A stretch of DNA of 64,000 nucleotides. Origin: Streptomyces antarcticus (GTDB taxonomy: Bacteria > Actinomycetota > Actinomycetes > Streptomycetales > Streptomycetaceae). Location: the NCBI RefSeq assembly GCF_026627255.1, contig NZ_JAPNLM010000003.1:420153-484152 (forward strand), read 5' to 3'. The position numbers and the translations under genes were made by a program. The notes below the pieces were generated by a model. The model saw only the letters and a program-made list of their open reading frames with translations, did not search any database and had not been told where the DNA came from. Of the stretch, positions 43,130-51,473 are shown piece after piece. Within the stretch, counting starts at the first letter, position 1, and every line of letters starts with the position of its first letter.

Positions 43130-43174
43130 CTCTACATGTGTAGAGGGTTCGCTTCGCACTCTACATCTGTAGAG
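43130..43174. promoter_or_regulatory. Two 16-bp palindromic TetR operators
   Basis: CTCTACATGTGTAGAG (43130-43145) and CTCTACATCTGTAGAG (43159-43174), near-identical palindromes with centres 29 bases apart. They fill the divergent promoter between the FAD monooxygenase and TetR genes. The second site ends 7 bases before the TetR ATG. Confidence 0.9.
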
Positions 43175-43181
43175 TGACGTC

Positions 43182-43877
43182 ATGTCCAGCCGCCCACGCC
43201 CCGCACACCCTCCGGACCCCCACCGCTCACCGGACCATCCGGCCCCTTCGCAGCCCGAGCCGGCTGCGCCGGCCTCCGACCGGCGGACGCTGATCGCGGA
43301 CGCCGCGATCGGCCTTGTGGCCTCCGCCGGGCTCCGGGGCCTCACCCACCGGGCCGCTGACGCAGCGGCGGGGCTGCCGGCGGGCAGCACCTCGTACTAC
43401 TTCCGTACGCGGACGGCGCTGATCGGCGCCTGCTACCAGCGCCTGGTGGAGCTCGACTTCGCGGAGTACGACGGGGGCGGGGGCGGCGAGGGCCCGCCGG
43501 CCGAGCCGCCGGTGCCGCCGGACCGCGAGGCTGCGGCGTCGCTGTTCGCCGGGCTGCTGTACCGCTGGCTCACGGTCGGGCGCGAGCGCCAGCTGGCCCG
43601 CTTCGAACTCAGCCTGGAAGCGGCCCGCAGCCCCGACCTGGAGCCCGAGCTCCAGCGGGCGGGACGGGCCGCGCGCGCCCGGGCCGCGGCCGTCCTCGCC
43701 GCGCTCGGCGCGGAACGGCCCGAGGAGGCCGCCGAGCTGCTGGCGGCCTGGACGGACGGGATCCTCTACGACCGGCTCGCGGGAGCCCTCGCCCACTCCC
43801 GCCCGGCCCCGGACCCGGCCGAACTCACCCGCACCACACGCCGCATGCTCGACGCGGCCCTGAGTGCCGGAGCATAG
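43182..43877 (+). CDS. TetR family transcriptional regulator
   Basis: 231 residues. A Pro/His-rich N-terminus (~30 residues) precedes the HTH: RRTLIADAAIGLVASAGLRGLTHRAADAAAGLPAGSTSYYFRTRTAL. A ligand-binding helical domain follows, with a Gly-rich loop at ~100-115. It probably represses itself and the divergent monooxygenase through two CTCTACAT-type palindromes. Confidence 0.92.
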   Translation: MSSRPRPAHPPDPHRSPDHPAPSQPEPAAPASDRRTLIADAAIGLVASAGLRGLTHRAADAAAGLPAGSTSYYFRTRTALIGACYQRLVELDFAEYDGGGGGEGPPAEPPVPPDREAAASLFAGLLYRWLTVGRERQLARFELSLEAARSPDLEPELQRAGRAARARAAAVLAALGAERPEEAAELLAAWTDGILYDRLAGALAHSRPAPDPAELTRTTRRMLDAALSAGA

Positions 43878-43908
43878 GCCGCGCCGTCGAAGTCCCGTCC
43901 GGCGGGCC

Positions 43909-45888
43909 TCAGTCCGGAGAACGGGTCCAGCCCGTGGCCCGGAGGCGGGTGGCGTCCGCCGGGCGGTCCTCCGTGAAGAGGAGGCCGGCCGGTTCCGCCA
44001 CGCGTACGACGTCCACGTAGATCCCGCGTCCGGCGTACCGGCCGGTGGAGCTGTGCCGGAAGCGGAGGTGGACCTCCCGGCCCGCCCACGCCGCCGTCAG
44101 CGGGGCTTCGAGGCGGTGCCAGACGCGGCCGGACCAGCCGCCGGCCGAGCCGCGCGGCCACGGTTCGGGGGCTCCGCCGGTGGACCGGACGGTGCTGAAC
44201 GGCAGTGCCTGCCAGGTCTCCCCGTCGGGCGAGGCCTCCAGGTGGAGGGCGCCCTCGCCGGGGACGGTGTCCCACCACACGGCGCACCGCAGCCGGGCGG
44301 CGTCCGTGGCCGGGGTGAGCGGCGGCAGGGTGAGGGTGCCGGAGCCGCCGGGAACGGTGCCGGAGAACCAGGCCGCGCCGCCGTGCCGCGTACGGACCGG
44401 GACGGCGCGGGCGAAGCGGTTGCCGACGGCCACGCGCGGCGCGCTGCCGGCCCGCCAGGTGCGGACGGGGTGCACGGAGTTGCCGAGGAGGATCAGGAAG
44501 GAGTCCGTGGAGGGGTCCAACACGAGGGAGGTCCCGGTGAAGCCGGTGTGACCGGCGGAGTGCGGGGTGGCCATGGCGCCCATGTACCAGTGCTGGTAGA
44601 GCTCGAAGCCCAGGCCGTGGTCGTCGCCGGGGAAGGCCGTGTTGTAGTCGGTGAAGAGGAGCTCGACGGAGGCGGGGCGCAGGATGCGCCGGCCGGCGTA
44701 CGCACCGCCGTCGAGCAGGGTGCGGGCGAGAACGGCCAGATCCCAGGCGGTGCCGAAGACGCCGGCGTGGCCCGCGACGCCGCCGAGGGCGTACGCGTTC
44801 TCGTCGTGGACCTCGCCCCACACCAGGCCGCGGTCCAGGCCGGACCAGGGCGGGCGCTGCACCTCGGTGGCGGCGGTGACCCGGCGCCAGGAGAGCGGTG
44901 GGTTGTAACGAGTGCGGTGCATCCCGAGCGGAGCGGTGATCTCGTCGTGGAGCAGGACGTCCAAAGTGCGAGCGGTGATCCGTTCCAGGAGCAGCTGGAG
45001 CGTGATCAGGTTCAGGTCGGAGTACCGGTACACGGTCCCCGGAGTCTCCTGCGGCCGCACGGACCACAGCAGTCGCAGCTGACCCTCGCGTGTGGACTCC
45101 TGGTAGAACGGTGCCCACGAACGCAGCCCCGAGGTGTGCGTGAGGAGTTGGCGGACGGTGATGATCTCCTTCCCGCCGCCCGTGAACTCCGGCAGGTAGC
45201 GCCGCACCGGCGCCTCCAGCTCCAGTCGGCCCCGCTCCATCTGCTGGACCGCGAGGATGGAGGTGAACAGCTTCGTCAGCGAGGCCAGGTCGAAGACGGT
45301 GTCCTCGGCCATCGCGATCCGTTCGGCGGCGGGGAACTCCCGGACCCGGTCGGTCCGTCCGTCGTAGTCGGAGTACCGGACGGCGTCACCCATGGCGCGG
45401 TGCAGGGCGATGGTGCGGCCGCGCCCGGCGAGGACCACGGCGCCGGCGTAGTAGGGGTGTTCGGGGGAGGGGCCCAGGAACCGCCGTGCCTCGTCCGCCA
45501 CCCCCTCGAGGTGCTTTTCCAGGAGCCCGGCCTGACGCGCGGACCCGTACCGCAACCGCAGCCCCTGGAGTGCGCGCCGCTCGGCCGGGCCACCGGTGGC
45601 CCCGGCGGCCCCGGGGAGGGCCGCGTGCAGGACGAGTACCCCGCCGAGCGCGAGCAGCCGGGCCCCGAGCCGCCGCCGGCTCAGCCCGCCACCGTCCTTT
45701 CCGGCCGTACCCTCACGGGCGGCGGCCCCGGCCGCGGCCCCGCACGACCCGCCCGCCCCGCGTCCGGCTGCGGTGCCCGCCGGGTGGTCCGTCCCGTGTT
45801 CGGCCCCGGTGCCCGCCGGGTGGTCCGTCCCGCGTCCGGTGCCGGTGCCCGCCGGGCGGTCCGCCGCTTCGTCCCCCGTACCGCCCAT
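43909..45888 (-). CDS. Secreted serine beta-lactamase-like hydrolase with C-terminal beta domain
   Basis: 659 residues from ATG 45888. The first ~55 residues include a 12-residue Gly/Thr/His repeat, followed by LSRRRLGARLLALGG, a possible Tat-type signal ending in GAAGA. Class C beta-lactamase/DD-peptidase catalytic motifs: SLTKLF (SxxK), YSDLN (Y-x-N-like) and GHTGFTG. LLTHTSGLRSW is typical of the family. The C-terminal ~150 residues (GTLTLPPLTPATDAARLRCAVWW onward) resemble a carbohydrate-binding beta-sandwich. It probably acts as an extracellular esterase or D-amino peptidase; activity on antibiotics is not implied. Confidence 0.85.
   Translation of the reverse strand: MGGTGDEAADRPAGTGTGRGTDHPAGTGAEHGTDHPAGTAAGRGAGGSCGAAAGAAAREGTAGKDGGGLSRRRLGARLLALGGVLVLHAALPGAAGATGGPAERRALQGLRLRYGSARQAGLLEKHLEGVADEARRFLGPSPEHPYYAGAVVLAGRGRTIALHRAMGDAVRYSDYDGRTDRVREFPAAERIAMAEDTVFDLASLTKLFTSILAVQQMERGRLELEAPVRRYLPEFTGGGKEIITVRQLLTHTSGLRSWAPFYQESTREGQLRLLWSVRPQETPGTVYRYSDLNLITLQLLLERITARTLDVLLHDEITAPLGMHRTRYNPPLSWRRVTAATEVQRPPWSGLDRGLVWGEVHDENAYALGGVAGHAGVFGTAWDLAVLARTLLDGGAYAGRRILRPASVELLFTDYNTAFPGDDHGLGFELYQHWYMGAMATPHSAGHTGFTGTSLVLDPSTDSFLILLGNSVHPVRTWRAGSAPRVAVGNRFARAVPVRTRHGGAAWFSGTVPGGSGTLTLPPLTPATDAARLRCAVWWDTVPGEGALHLEASPDGETWQALPFSTVRSTGGAPEPWPRGSAGGWSGRVWHRLEAPLTAAWAGREVHLRFRHSSTGRYAGRGIYVDVVRVAEPAGLLFTEDRPADATRLRATGWTRSPD
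45773..45880 (-). repeat. 36-bp coding repeat, three copies
   Basis: Copies start at 45773, 45809 and 45845 (period 36), each with GTGCCCGCCGGGTGGTCCG or close. They encode the HPAGTG-type dodecapeptide repeat at the N-terminus of the beta-lactamase-like protein. Confidence 0.8.
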
Positions 45889-45977
45889 GTCCGGCCTCCT
45901 GTTCGTGGCTGCGCCGCACGCTAGTGGGTATCTGCCCACCCGCCGCCCAACCTCCGCACCGGCCGGCCCGCAAAGAA

Positions 45978-45994
45978 TCTGACACCGCATCAGA
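45978..45994 (+). promoter_or_regulatory. Candidate operator of the nitronate monooxygenase operon
   Basis: TCTGA (45978-45982) and TCAGA (45990-45994) form an inverted repeat with a 7-base centre. They lie in a low-GC stretch 44 bases before the chosen ATG. A TetR-type regulator is plausible but not encoded nearby. Confidence 0.3.
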
Positions 45995-46037
45995 AAATCT
46001 CTTCCCTCGGATGCCGGGCTGCGGCATCCTGCCGCCC

Positions 46038-47144
46038 ATGGAGACGGAGCTGAGCAAGAAACTGGGAGTCGAGCACGCCATATTCGGCTTCACTCCCTTC
46101 CCGGCGGTCGCCGCCGCCATCACCCGCGCGGGGGGCTTCGGCGTGCTCGGCGCGGTCCGCTACACCGCACCCGACGACCTCAAGCGCGACCTCGACTGGA
46201 TGCAGGAGCACACCGACGGCAAGCCCTACGGCCTCGACGTCGTCATGCCCGCCAAGAAGGCCGTCGACGGCATCAGCGAGGCCGACATCGAGGCCATGAT
46301 CCCGGCGGGGCACCGCCAGTTCGTCCGCGACACCCTCGCCAAGCACCACGTGCCCGAGCTCGCCGAGGGCGAGGCCTCCGGCTGGCGGATCACCGGCTGG
46401 ATGGAACAGGTCGCGCGCAATCAGCTCGACGTCGCCTTCGACTACCCCATCAAACTCCTGGCGAACGCCCTCGGTTCCCCGCCGGCCGACGTCGTCGCCC
46501 GCGCCCACGACCACGGCGTCCTCGTCGCCGCCCTCGCCGGCAGCGCCAAGCACGCCCGCCGCCACGCCGAGGCCGGCATCGACGTCGTCGTCGCCCAGGG
46601 GTACGAGGCCGGCGGCCATACCGGTGACATCGCCACCATGGTCCTGGTCCCCGAGATAGTCGAGGCCGTCGCCCCGCTCCCGGTCCTCGCCGCCGGCGGC
46701 ATCGGCAGCGGCGAGCAGATCGCCGCCGGACTCGCCCTCGGCGCGCAGGGCGCCTGGCTCGGCTCGCTCTGGCTCACCACCACCGAGGCCGACCTCCACT
46801 CCCGGGCCCTCACCGCGAAGCTCCTCGCCGCCGGCTCCGGCGACACCGTCCGCTCCCGCGCCCTGACCGGCAAGCCCGCCCGCCAGCTGCGCACCGAGTG
46901 GACCGACGCCTGGGACGACCCGGAGGGGCCCGGGGCCCTGCCCATGCCCCTGCAGGGCCTGCTCGTCGCCGAGGCCGTCTCGCGCATCCAGAAGTACGAG
47001 GTACAGCCGCTGCTGGGCACCCCCGTCGGCCAGATCGTCGGCCGGATGAACGCCGAACGCGGTGTCCAGGCCGTCTTCGACGAACTCACCAGCGGATTCG
47101 AGAAGGCCATCGACCGCATCACCCGCATCGCCGGCCGCGCCTGA
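46038..47144 (+). CDS. Nitronate monooxygenase family (NMO/2-nitropropane dioxygenase)
   Basis: 368 residues from ATG 46038; an in-frame ATG at 46011 is an alternative. FMN TIM-barrel motifs: PFPAVAAAITRAGGFGVLGAVRY, YGLDVVMPAK, VVAQGYEAGGHTGDIATMVLVPEIV and LPVLAAGGIGSGEQIAAGLALGAQGAWLGSLWL. In actinobacteria this subfamily often accompanies acyl-CoA metabolism, and the next gene is an acyl-CoA synthetase 36 bases downstream. It may oxidise a nitro or related acyl compound. Confidence 0.9.
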   Translation: METELSKKLGVEHAIFGFTPFPAVAAAITRAGGFGVLGAVRYTAPDDLKRDLDWMQEHTDGKPYGLDVVMPAKKAVDGISEADIEAMIPAGHRQFVRDTLAKHHVPELAEGEASGWRITGWMEQVARNQLDVAFDYPIKLLANALGSPPADVVARAHDHGVLVAALAGSAKHARRHAEAGIDVVVAQGYEAGGHTGDIATMVLVPEIVEAVAPLPVLAAGGIGSGEQIAAGLALGAQGAWLGSLWLTTTEADLHSRALTAKLLAAGSGDTVRSRALTGKPARQLRTEWTDAWDDPEGPGALPMPLQGLLVAEAVSRIQKYEVQPLLGTPVGQIVGRMNAERGVQAVFDELTSGFEKAIDRITRIAGRA

Positions 47145-47180
47145 GCGGGCGGTACCGGACCCAGAGGAGCGAGCAGCAGC

Positions 47181-48737
47181 ATGACCGACAAGCAGCCCCC
47201 CAACGGCTTCTGGGCCCAGGCCGCCGCCGACCCGGAGCGCACGGTGCTGGTGACCCCGGAAGGCGAGGAATGGTCCGCGGGCCGCCTGCACGCGGACGTC
47301 AACCGCCTCGTCCACGGCCTGCGCGCCGCCGGACTGGAGGAGGGCGACGTCTTCGCCGTCGTCCTTCCCAACGGCGTCGAGTTCCTGACCGCCTACCTCG
47401 CCGCCGCCCAGGCCGGCTTCTACCTCGTCCCCGTCAACCACCACCTCGTGGGACCCGAGATCGCCTGGATCGTCTCCGACTCCGGCGCCAAGGTCCTCGT
47501 CGCCCACGAGCGCTTCGCGGACGCCGCCACCGCCGCGGCCGACGAGGCCGCCCTGCCCGCGAGCCGGCGGTACGCCGTCGGAGCCGTCGAGGGCTTCCGG
47601 GCGTACGCCGAACTGCTCGACGGGCAGCCCGGAACTCCCCCGGAGGGGCGCACGCTCGGCTGGGTCATGAACTACACCTCCGGCACCACCGGCCGCCCCC
47701 GCGGCATCCGCCGGCCGCTGCCCGGCAAGCTCCCGGAGGAAACGTACCTCGGTGGCTTCCTCGGCATCTTCGGCATCCGCCCCTTCGACGGGAACGTCCA
47801 CCTGGTCTGCTCGCCGCTCTACCACACGGCCGTCCTTCAGTTCGCGGGCGCCGCCCTGCACATCGGGCACCCGCTGGTCCTGATGGACCGGTGGACCCCG
47901 CAGGAGATGCTGCGCCTGATCGACCACCACGCCTGCACGCACACCCACATGGTCCCGACGCAGTTCCACCGGCTCCTCGCCCTCCCGCAGGACACGAGGG
48001 ACGCGTACGACGTCTCCTCGATGCGGCACGCCATCCACGGGGCGGCGCCCTGCCCCGACCACGTCAAGCGGGCCATGATCGACTGGTGGGGCCGGTGCGT
48101 GGAGGAGTACTACGCGGCGAGCGAGGGCGGCGGCGCCTTCGCCACGGCCGAGGACTGGCTCAAGAAGCCGGGAACCGTCGGCAAGGCCTGGCCCATCAGC
48201 GAACTCGCCGTCTTCGACGACGACGGCAACCGGCTCCTCCCGGGTGAACTGGGCACCGTCTACATCAAGATGAACACCGGCGGCTTCAGCTACCACAAGG
48301 ACGAGGGCAAGACGAGGAAGAACCGCATCGGGGACTTCTTCACGGTCGGCGACCTCGGGCTGATGGACGAGGAGGGCTACCTGTACCTCCGCGACCGCAA
48401 GATCGACATGATCATCTCGGGCGGCGTGAACATCTACCCGGCCGAGATCGAGTCGGCCCTGCTCACCCACCCGGCCGTCGCGGACGCCGCCGCCTTCGGC
48501 ATCCCCCACGCCGACTGGGGCGAGGAGGTCAAGGCCGTCATCGAACCCGCCGAGGGGTTCGAGGCCGGTGACGCCCTCGCCGCCGAGATCCTGCACCACT
48601 GCGAACGCCACCTGGCGGGCTACAAGCGCCCCAAGTCGGTCGACTTCATCGAGACGATGCCGCGCGACCCGAACGGCAAGCTCTACAAGCGCCGCCTTCG
48701 CGAACCGTACTGGGAGGGGCACGACCGGGCGATGTGA
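47181..48737 (+). CDS. Acyl-CoA synthetase (AMP-binding, FadD type)
   Basis: 518 residues after GAGGAGCGAG. P-loop-like YTSGTTGRPRGIRRP, A5-type YYAASEGGG, A7/A8 TVGDLGLMDEEGYLYLRDRKIDMIISGGVNIYP and the catalytic Lys in NGKLYKRRLR. It activates a carboxylic acid with ATP and ligates it to CoA. Operon partner of the nitronate monooxygenase. The chain-length preference cannot be told from sequence. Confidence 0.92.
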   Translation: MTDKQPPNGFWAQAAADPERTVLVTPEGEEWSAGRLHADVNRLVHGLRAAGLEEGDVFAVVLPNGVEFLTAYLAAAQAGFYLVPVNHHLVGPEIAWIVSDSGAKVLVAHERFADAATAAADEAALPASRRYAVGAVEGFRAYAELLDGQPGTPPEGRTLGWVMNYTSGTTGRPRGIRRPLPGKLPEETYLGGFLGIFGIRPFDGNVHLVCSPLYHTAVLQFAGAALHIGHPLVLMDRWTPQEMLRLIDHHACTHTHMVPTQFHRLLALPQDTRDAYDVSSMRHAIHGAAPCPDHVKRAMIDWWGRCVEEYYAASEGGGAFATAEDWLKKPGTVGKAWPISELAVFDDDGNRLLPGELGTVYIKMNTGGFSYHKDEGKTRKNRIGDFFTVGDLGLMDEEGYLYLRDRKIDMIISGGVNIYPAEIESALLTHPAVADAAAFGIPHADWGEEVKAVIEPAEGFEAGDALAAEILHHCERHLAGYKRPKSVDFIETMPRDPNGKLYKRRLREPYWEGHDRAM

Positions 48738-48814
48738 CGCGAGGGGACCGCGTCAGCCACTCGGAAGCGCGCCTATCGCCGCACCCGGAGGACAGTTCTG
48801 GCAACTTGGCTGAT

Positions 48815-49954
48815 ATGAGTACGGCAACGCACAGATCCCCCTTGACCGACTGGACCGTCGTGGTCCCCGTGGTGGCGTTGATCGCGCTCGCCTTCAGCTG
48901 GGGCCGCGATCTGCCCGCACTCGCGGTGGTCCTGGTCTCCCTCTGCCTCGCGGGCGCGGTGCTGGCGGCCGTCCACCACGCCGAGGTCGTCGCCCTCCGG
49001 GTCGGCGAACCCTTCGGATCCCTCGTCCTCGCCGTGGCCGTCACCGTCATCGAAGTGGCGCTCATCGTCACCCTGATGGCCGACGGCGGGCCCAAGACCT
49101 CCTCCCTCGCCCGTGACACCGTCTTCGCCGCCGTCATGATCACGTGCAACGGCATTGTCGGCCTGTCCCTGCTGGTCGGCGCCCTGCGCAACCGCGTGGC
49201 CGTCTTCAACGCCGAGGGGTCCGGAGCGGCCCTCGCCACCGTCGCGACCCTCGCCGTCCTCAGCCTCGTCCTGCCGACCTTCACGACCAGCAAGCCCGGC
49301 CCCGAGTTCTCCACCGCCCAGCTGACGTTCGCCGCCGTCGCCTCGCTGGCCCTCTACGGTCTGTTCATCACCGTCCAGACGGTCCGTCACCGGGACTACT
49401 TCCTGCCCGTGGACACCAAGCGGATCCGCAAGGAGGCGGCGCAGGCCGCCGCCGCCGCGGCCGCCGGGGAGGACGACGACCACGCCGAGCCGCCCAGCTC
49501 CCGGGCCGCGCTGATCAGCCTCGGCCTGCTGCTGGTCGCGCTGGTCGCGGTCGTCGGCAACGCCAAGGCCGTCTCCCCGACGATCGAGGAAGGGGTCGCG
49601 AGCGCCGGGCTGCCCAACGCCGTCGTCGGTGTGATCATCGCGCTGCTCGTGCTGCTGCCCGAGACGCTGGCCGCCGTCCGAGCCGCCCGCCGCGACCGTG
49701 TACAGACCAGCCTGAACCTCGCGTACGGATCCGCCATCGCCAGCATCGGCCTGACCATCCCGGCCATCGCCCTGGCCTCGATCTGGCTGTCCGGCCCGCT
49801 GCTGCTCGGTCTCGGGCCGATCCACATGGTGCTGCTCGCGCTCACCGTCGTCGTCAGCGCCCTCACCATCGTTCCGGGCCGCGCCACCCTGCTCCAGGGC
49901 GGCGTCCACCTCGTGCTGTTCGCGGGGTTCCTGTTCCTCGCCGTCAGCCCGTAG
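48815..49954 (+). CDS. Ca2+/H+ antiporter (ChaA/CaCA type)
   Basis: 379 residues from ATG 48815. About ten membrane segments. Alpha-repeats with acidic motifs are visible in SLVLAVAVTVIEVALIVTLMADGG and LLVLLPETLAAVRAARRDRVQTSLNLAYGSAIASIGL. A charged cytoplasmic loop with an Ala run and GEDDDHAE lies between the halves. It exchanges Ca2+ (or Na+/K+) for protons. It overlaps no neighbour, and a strong terminator follows. Confidence 0.9.
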   Translation: MSTATHRSPLTDWTVVVPVVALIALAFSWGRDLPALAVVLVSLCLAGAVLAAVHHAEVVALRVGEPFGSLVLAVAVTVIEVALIVTLMADGGPKTSSLARDTVFAAVMITCNGIVGLSLLVGALRNRVAVFNAEGSGAALATVATLAVLSLVLPTFTTSKPGPEFSTAQLTFAAVASLALYGLFITVQTVRHRDYFLPVDTKRIRKEAAQAAAAAAAGEDDDHAEPPSSRAALISLGLLLVALVAVVGNAKAVSPTIEEGVASAGLPNAVVGVIIALLVLLPETLAAVRAARRDRVQTSLNLAYGSAIASIGLTIPAIALASIWLSGPLLLGLGPIHMVLLALTVVVSALTIVPGRATLLQGGVHLVLFAGFLFLAVSP

Positions 49955-49968
49955 CCGTACGGTCGCCC

Positions 49969-50019
49969 CCCGCCCGGCGGAGGCACCTGCGTCCCCGCGG
50001 GGTGCCTCCGCCGGGCGGG
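49969..50019. terminator. Perfect 19-bp hairpin between convergent genes
   Basis: The arms 49969-49987 and 50001-50019 (CCCGCCCGGCGGAGGCACC and its complement) are perfectly complementary with a 13-nt loop. It lies 15 bases after the antiporter stop. A strong bidirectional terminator. Confidence 0.85.
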
Positions 50020-50023
50020 TCAC

Positions 50024-50047
50024 CGGGTCATCGGGTCATCGGGTCAT
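50024..50047. repeat. 8-bp tandem repeat (CGGGTCAT x3)
   Basis: Three perfect consecutive copies of CGGGTCAT next to the 19-bp hairpin. Confidence 0.85.
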
Positions 50048-50059
50048 AGAGGCGCCCGG

Positions 50060-50560
50060 TCAGCGGCGCTCGCGCGGCCACACCACCTTCAGCCGCGGCG
50101 AGGCGAGGATGTCCCGCTCGCAGAACCGCGAGGTCACCCAGCGCTCCTGCGAGAACAGCCGGGTCTGGTCCGCGGAGTACGGCGAATCCGGGTCCGAGGA
50201 CTGGCCGTACGTCAGCAGGGTGCGCGCCACCGGGCAGCGGCCGCCGTCCCAGCCGACCGCCTGGATGTGGCTCGAGCCGTGCAGCACCTCGCGGTAGCCC
50301 CCGGCCGCCGCGTTCCACGGCGCCTCGATCTTGTTCCAGACGCCGAGCGCCTCGGTTCCGCCGCCGACGGGCAGCTTCTGCCCGCCGCGGACCACGAACT
50401 GGTGCGCGCCCAGCGGGGCGTCCAGCGCGATCCCGGCCGCCCTCAGCTCGGCGACGGCGTCCGCGAGGGCCCGCCCGAGCCCGGGCGCGGCCTGGTTGAG
50501 CGTTCTCGGCGTACGGACCGGGTCGGCCGCCGAGAACGGCACCAGCCACAGGAATGGTGG
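50060..50560 (-). pseudogene. 3' fragment of a penicillin acylase family gene
   Basis: About 166 codons ending at 50060. The protein reads ALGVWNKIEAPWNAAAGGYREVL, HGSSHIQAVGWDGG, LLTYGQSSDPDSPYSADQTRLFSQERWV, which is the C-terminal end of penicillin acylase/N-acylhomoserine-lactone acylase beta chains. These proteins are normally 750-950 residues. Coherent similarity begins only near PFLWLVPFSAADPVRTP (about 50560), where the sequence changes abruptly to unrelated DNA. No signal peptide, catalytic Ser or spacer is present, so it is a truncated relic. Confidence 0.8.
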
Positions 50561-50905
50561 CTGGCCCGTGAGGGCGGCCGCGCCTGGCTCCGTCGCTACG
50601 AGGAGGCCGCCGCGGAGGCGAACGAGGACCGGCGGTCCCGGGACCGCCCGGGTGACCTCGGCGCCCGGACCGACGCCGCGGTCGGCACGTACCTCCAGCG
50701 GCTGGTGCAGACGGACGCACGGCTGCACATGGACGTGCTCGGTGAGGCCGGATGGGCCGGAGAGCAGCCGCAGATCGGCCTGGGGAAGGTATTCGAGGAG
50801 CCGCTCCTGGCGTGGGGCTGGCCGCGTCAGCAGCTCCCGGAGCGGCTCGTACGGGACCTGCGGGGCCGAGGGAGCTGGACGACGAGCGGGATGCCGATGC
50901 CCAGG
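50550..50905 (+). pseudogene. Truncated plus-strand coding fragment of unknown family
   Basis: An open frame with strong GC third-position bias and protein-like composition (EWWLAREGGRAWLRRYEEAAAEA ... QRLVQTDARLHMDVLGEAG ... LLAWGWPRQQLPERLV). It abuts the acylase relic at about 50550 and degenerates after ~50905. No start codon belongs to it. I cannot assign a family. The minus strand here is also open, so the assignment of strand is uncertain. Confidence 0.35.
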
Positions 50906-50974
50906 GCGGCGCCGGCGTCGGCGCCAGTGCCGCGGCCTCGCGGGAGCCCCATGCCAGAGGGAACAAGCGTCCTG

Positions 50975-51003
50975 CGCGTCACCGGCATGGCACCGGTGAC
51001 GCG
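50975..51003 (-). terminator. Hairpin downstream of the immunity gene
   Basis: CGCGTCACCGG (50975-50985) and CCGGTGACGCG (50993-51003) pair perfectly around a 7-nt loop, 11 bases past the SUKH stop codon. Probable end of the toxin-immunity operon. Confidence 0.7.
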
Positions 51004-51014
51004 TACCTCCAGGC

Positions 51015-51446
51015 TCAGCGGTACCAGTCCTCGCCGGGCCGTGACAGCGCGTTGCGGAGGTACTGCTCCATGTTCGACGCCACCCAGGTCCGACTGTCGT
51101 TCTCGTGATTCCAGACGAAAACGTCGGGACGCCTGGGAGAAATAGGGAGGGCGAACTGGTCACCGCCGCCGTTGTCTCCGAAGAAGAAGAGGGCGTCGAA
51201 CGGCATGTAGAGGGACCGGAGGTCCTCCCTGGTCCGGAATTCCTCATTGGTGCGGGCGATTTGCTCCGCGTTCCAGACGACGTCCGTTCCGTCTTCGTCC
51301 ACCACGCCGTTGAATTCGGTGAGCAATGCCCGCAGAGAAGTCGGCAAGGGGGTCCCGATCCGGTGTTCCAGGCCGAGCAGGTCCTGCTCGGCCGCGGGCT
51401 CGGCCACCTCGACGTCTTCGTACTGTTCGACCAGTTCACGCCACAC
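51015..51446 (-). CDS. SUKH (SMI1/KNR4) immunity protein
   Basis: 143 residues. SUKH-1 features: EHRIGTPLPTSLRALLTEFNGV, DALFFFGDNGGGDQFALPI, VFVWNHENDSRTWVASNMEQYL. SUKH proteins commonly neutralise nuclease toxins in polymorphic toxin systems. It starts 27 bases after the stop of the Rhs-HNH toxin on the same strand. Its base composition is visibly lower in GC than the surroundings, as is the toxin tip, consistent with cassette exchange. Confidence 0.88.
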   Translation of the reverse strand: MWRELVEQYEDVEVAEPAAEQDLLGLEHRIGTPLPTSLRALLTEFNGVVDEDGTDVVWNAEQIARTNEEFRTREDLRSLYMPFDALFFFGDNGGGDQFALPISPRRPDVFVWNHENDSRTWVASNMEQYLRNALSRPGEDWYR

Positions 51447-51473
51447 GGGTCCTCCAGGGCTCCAAGGTTCGCA

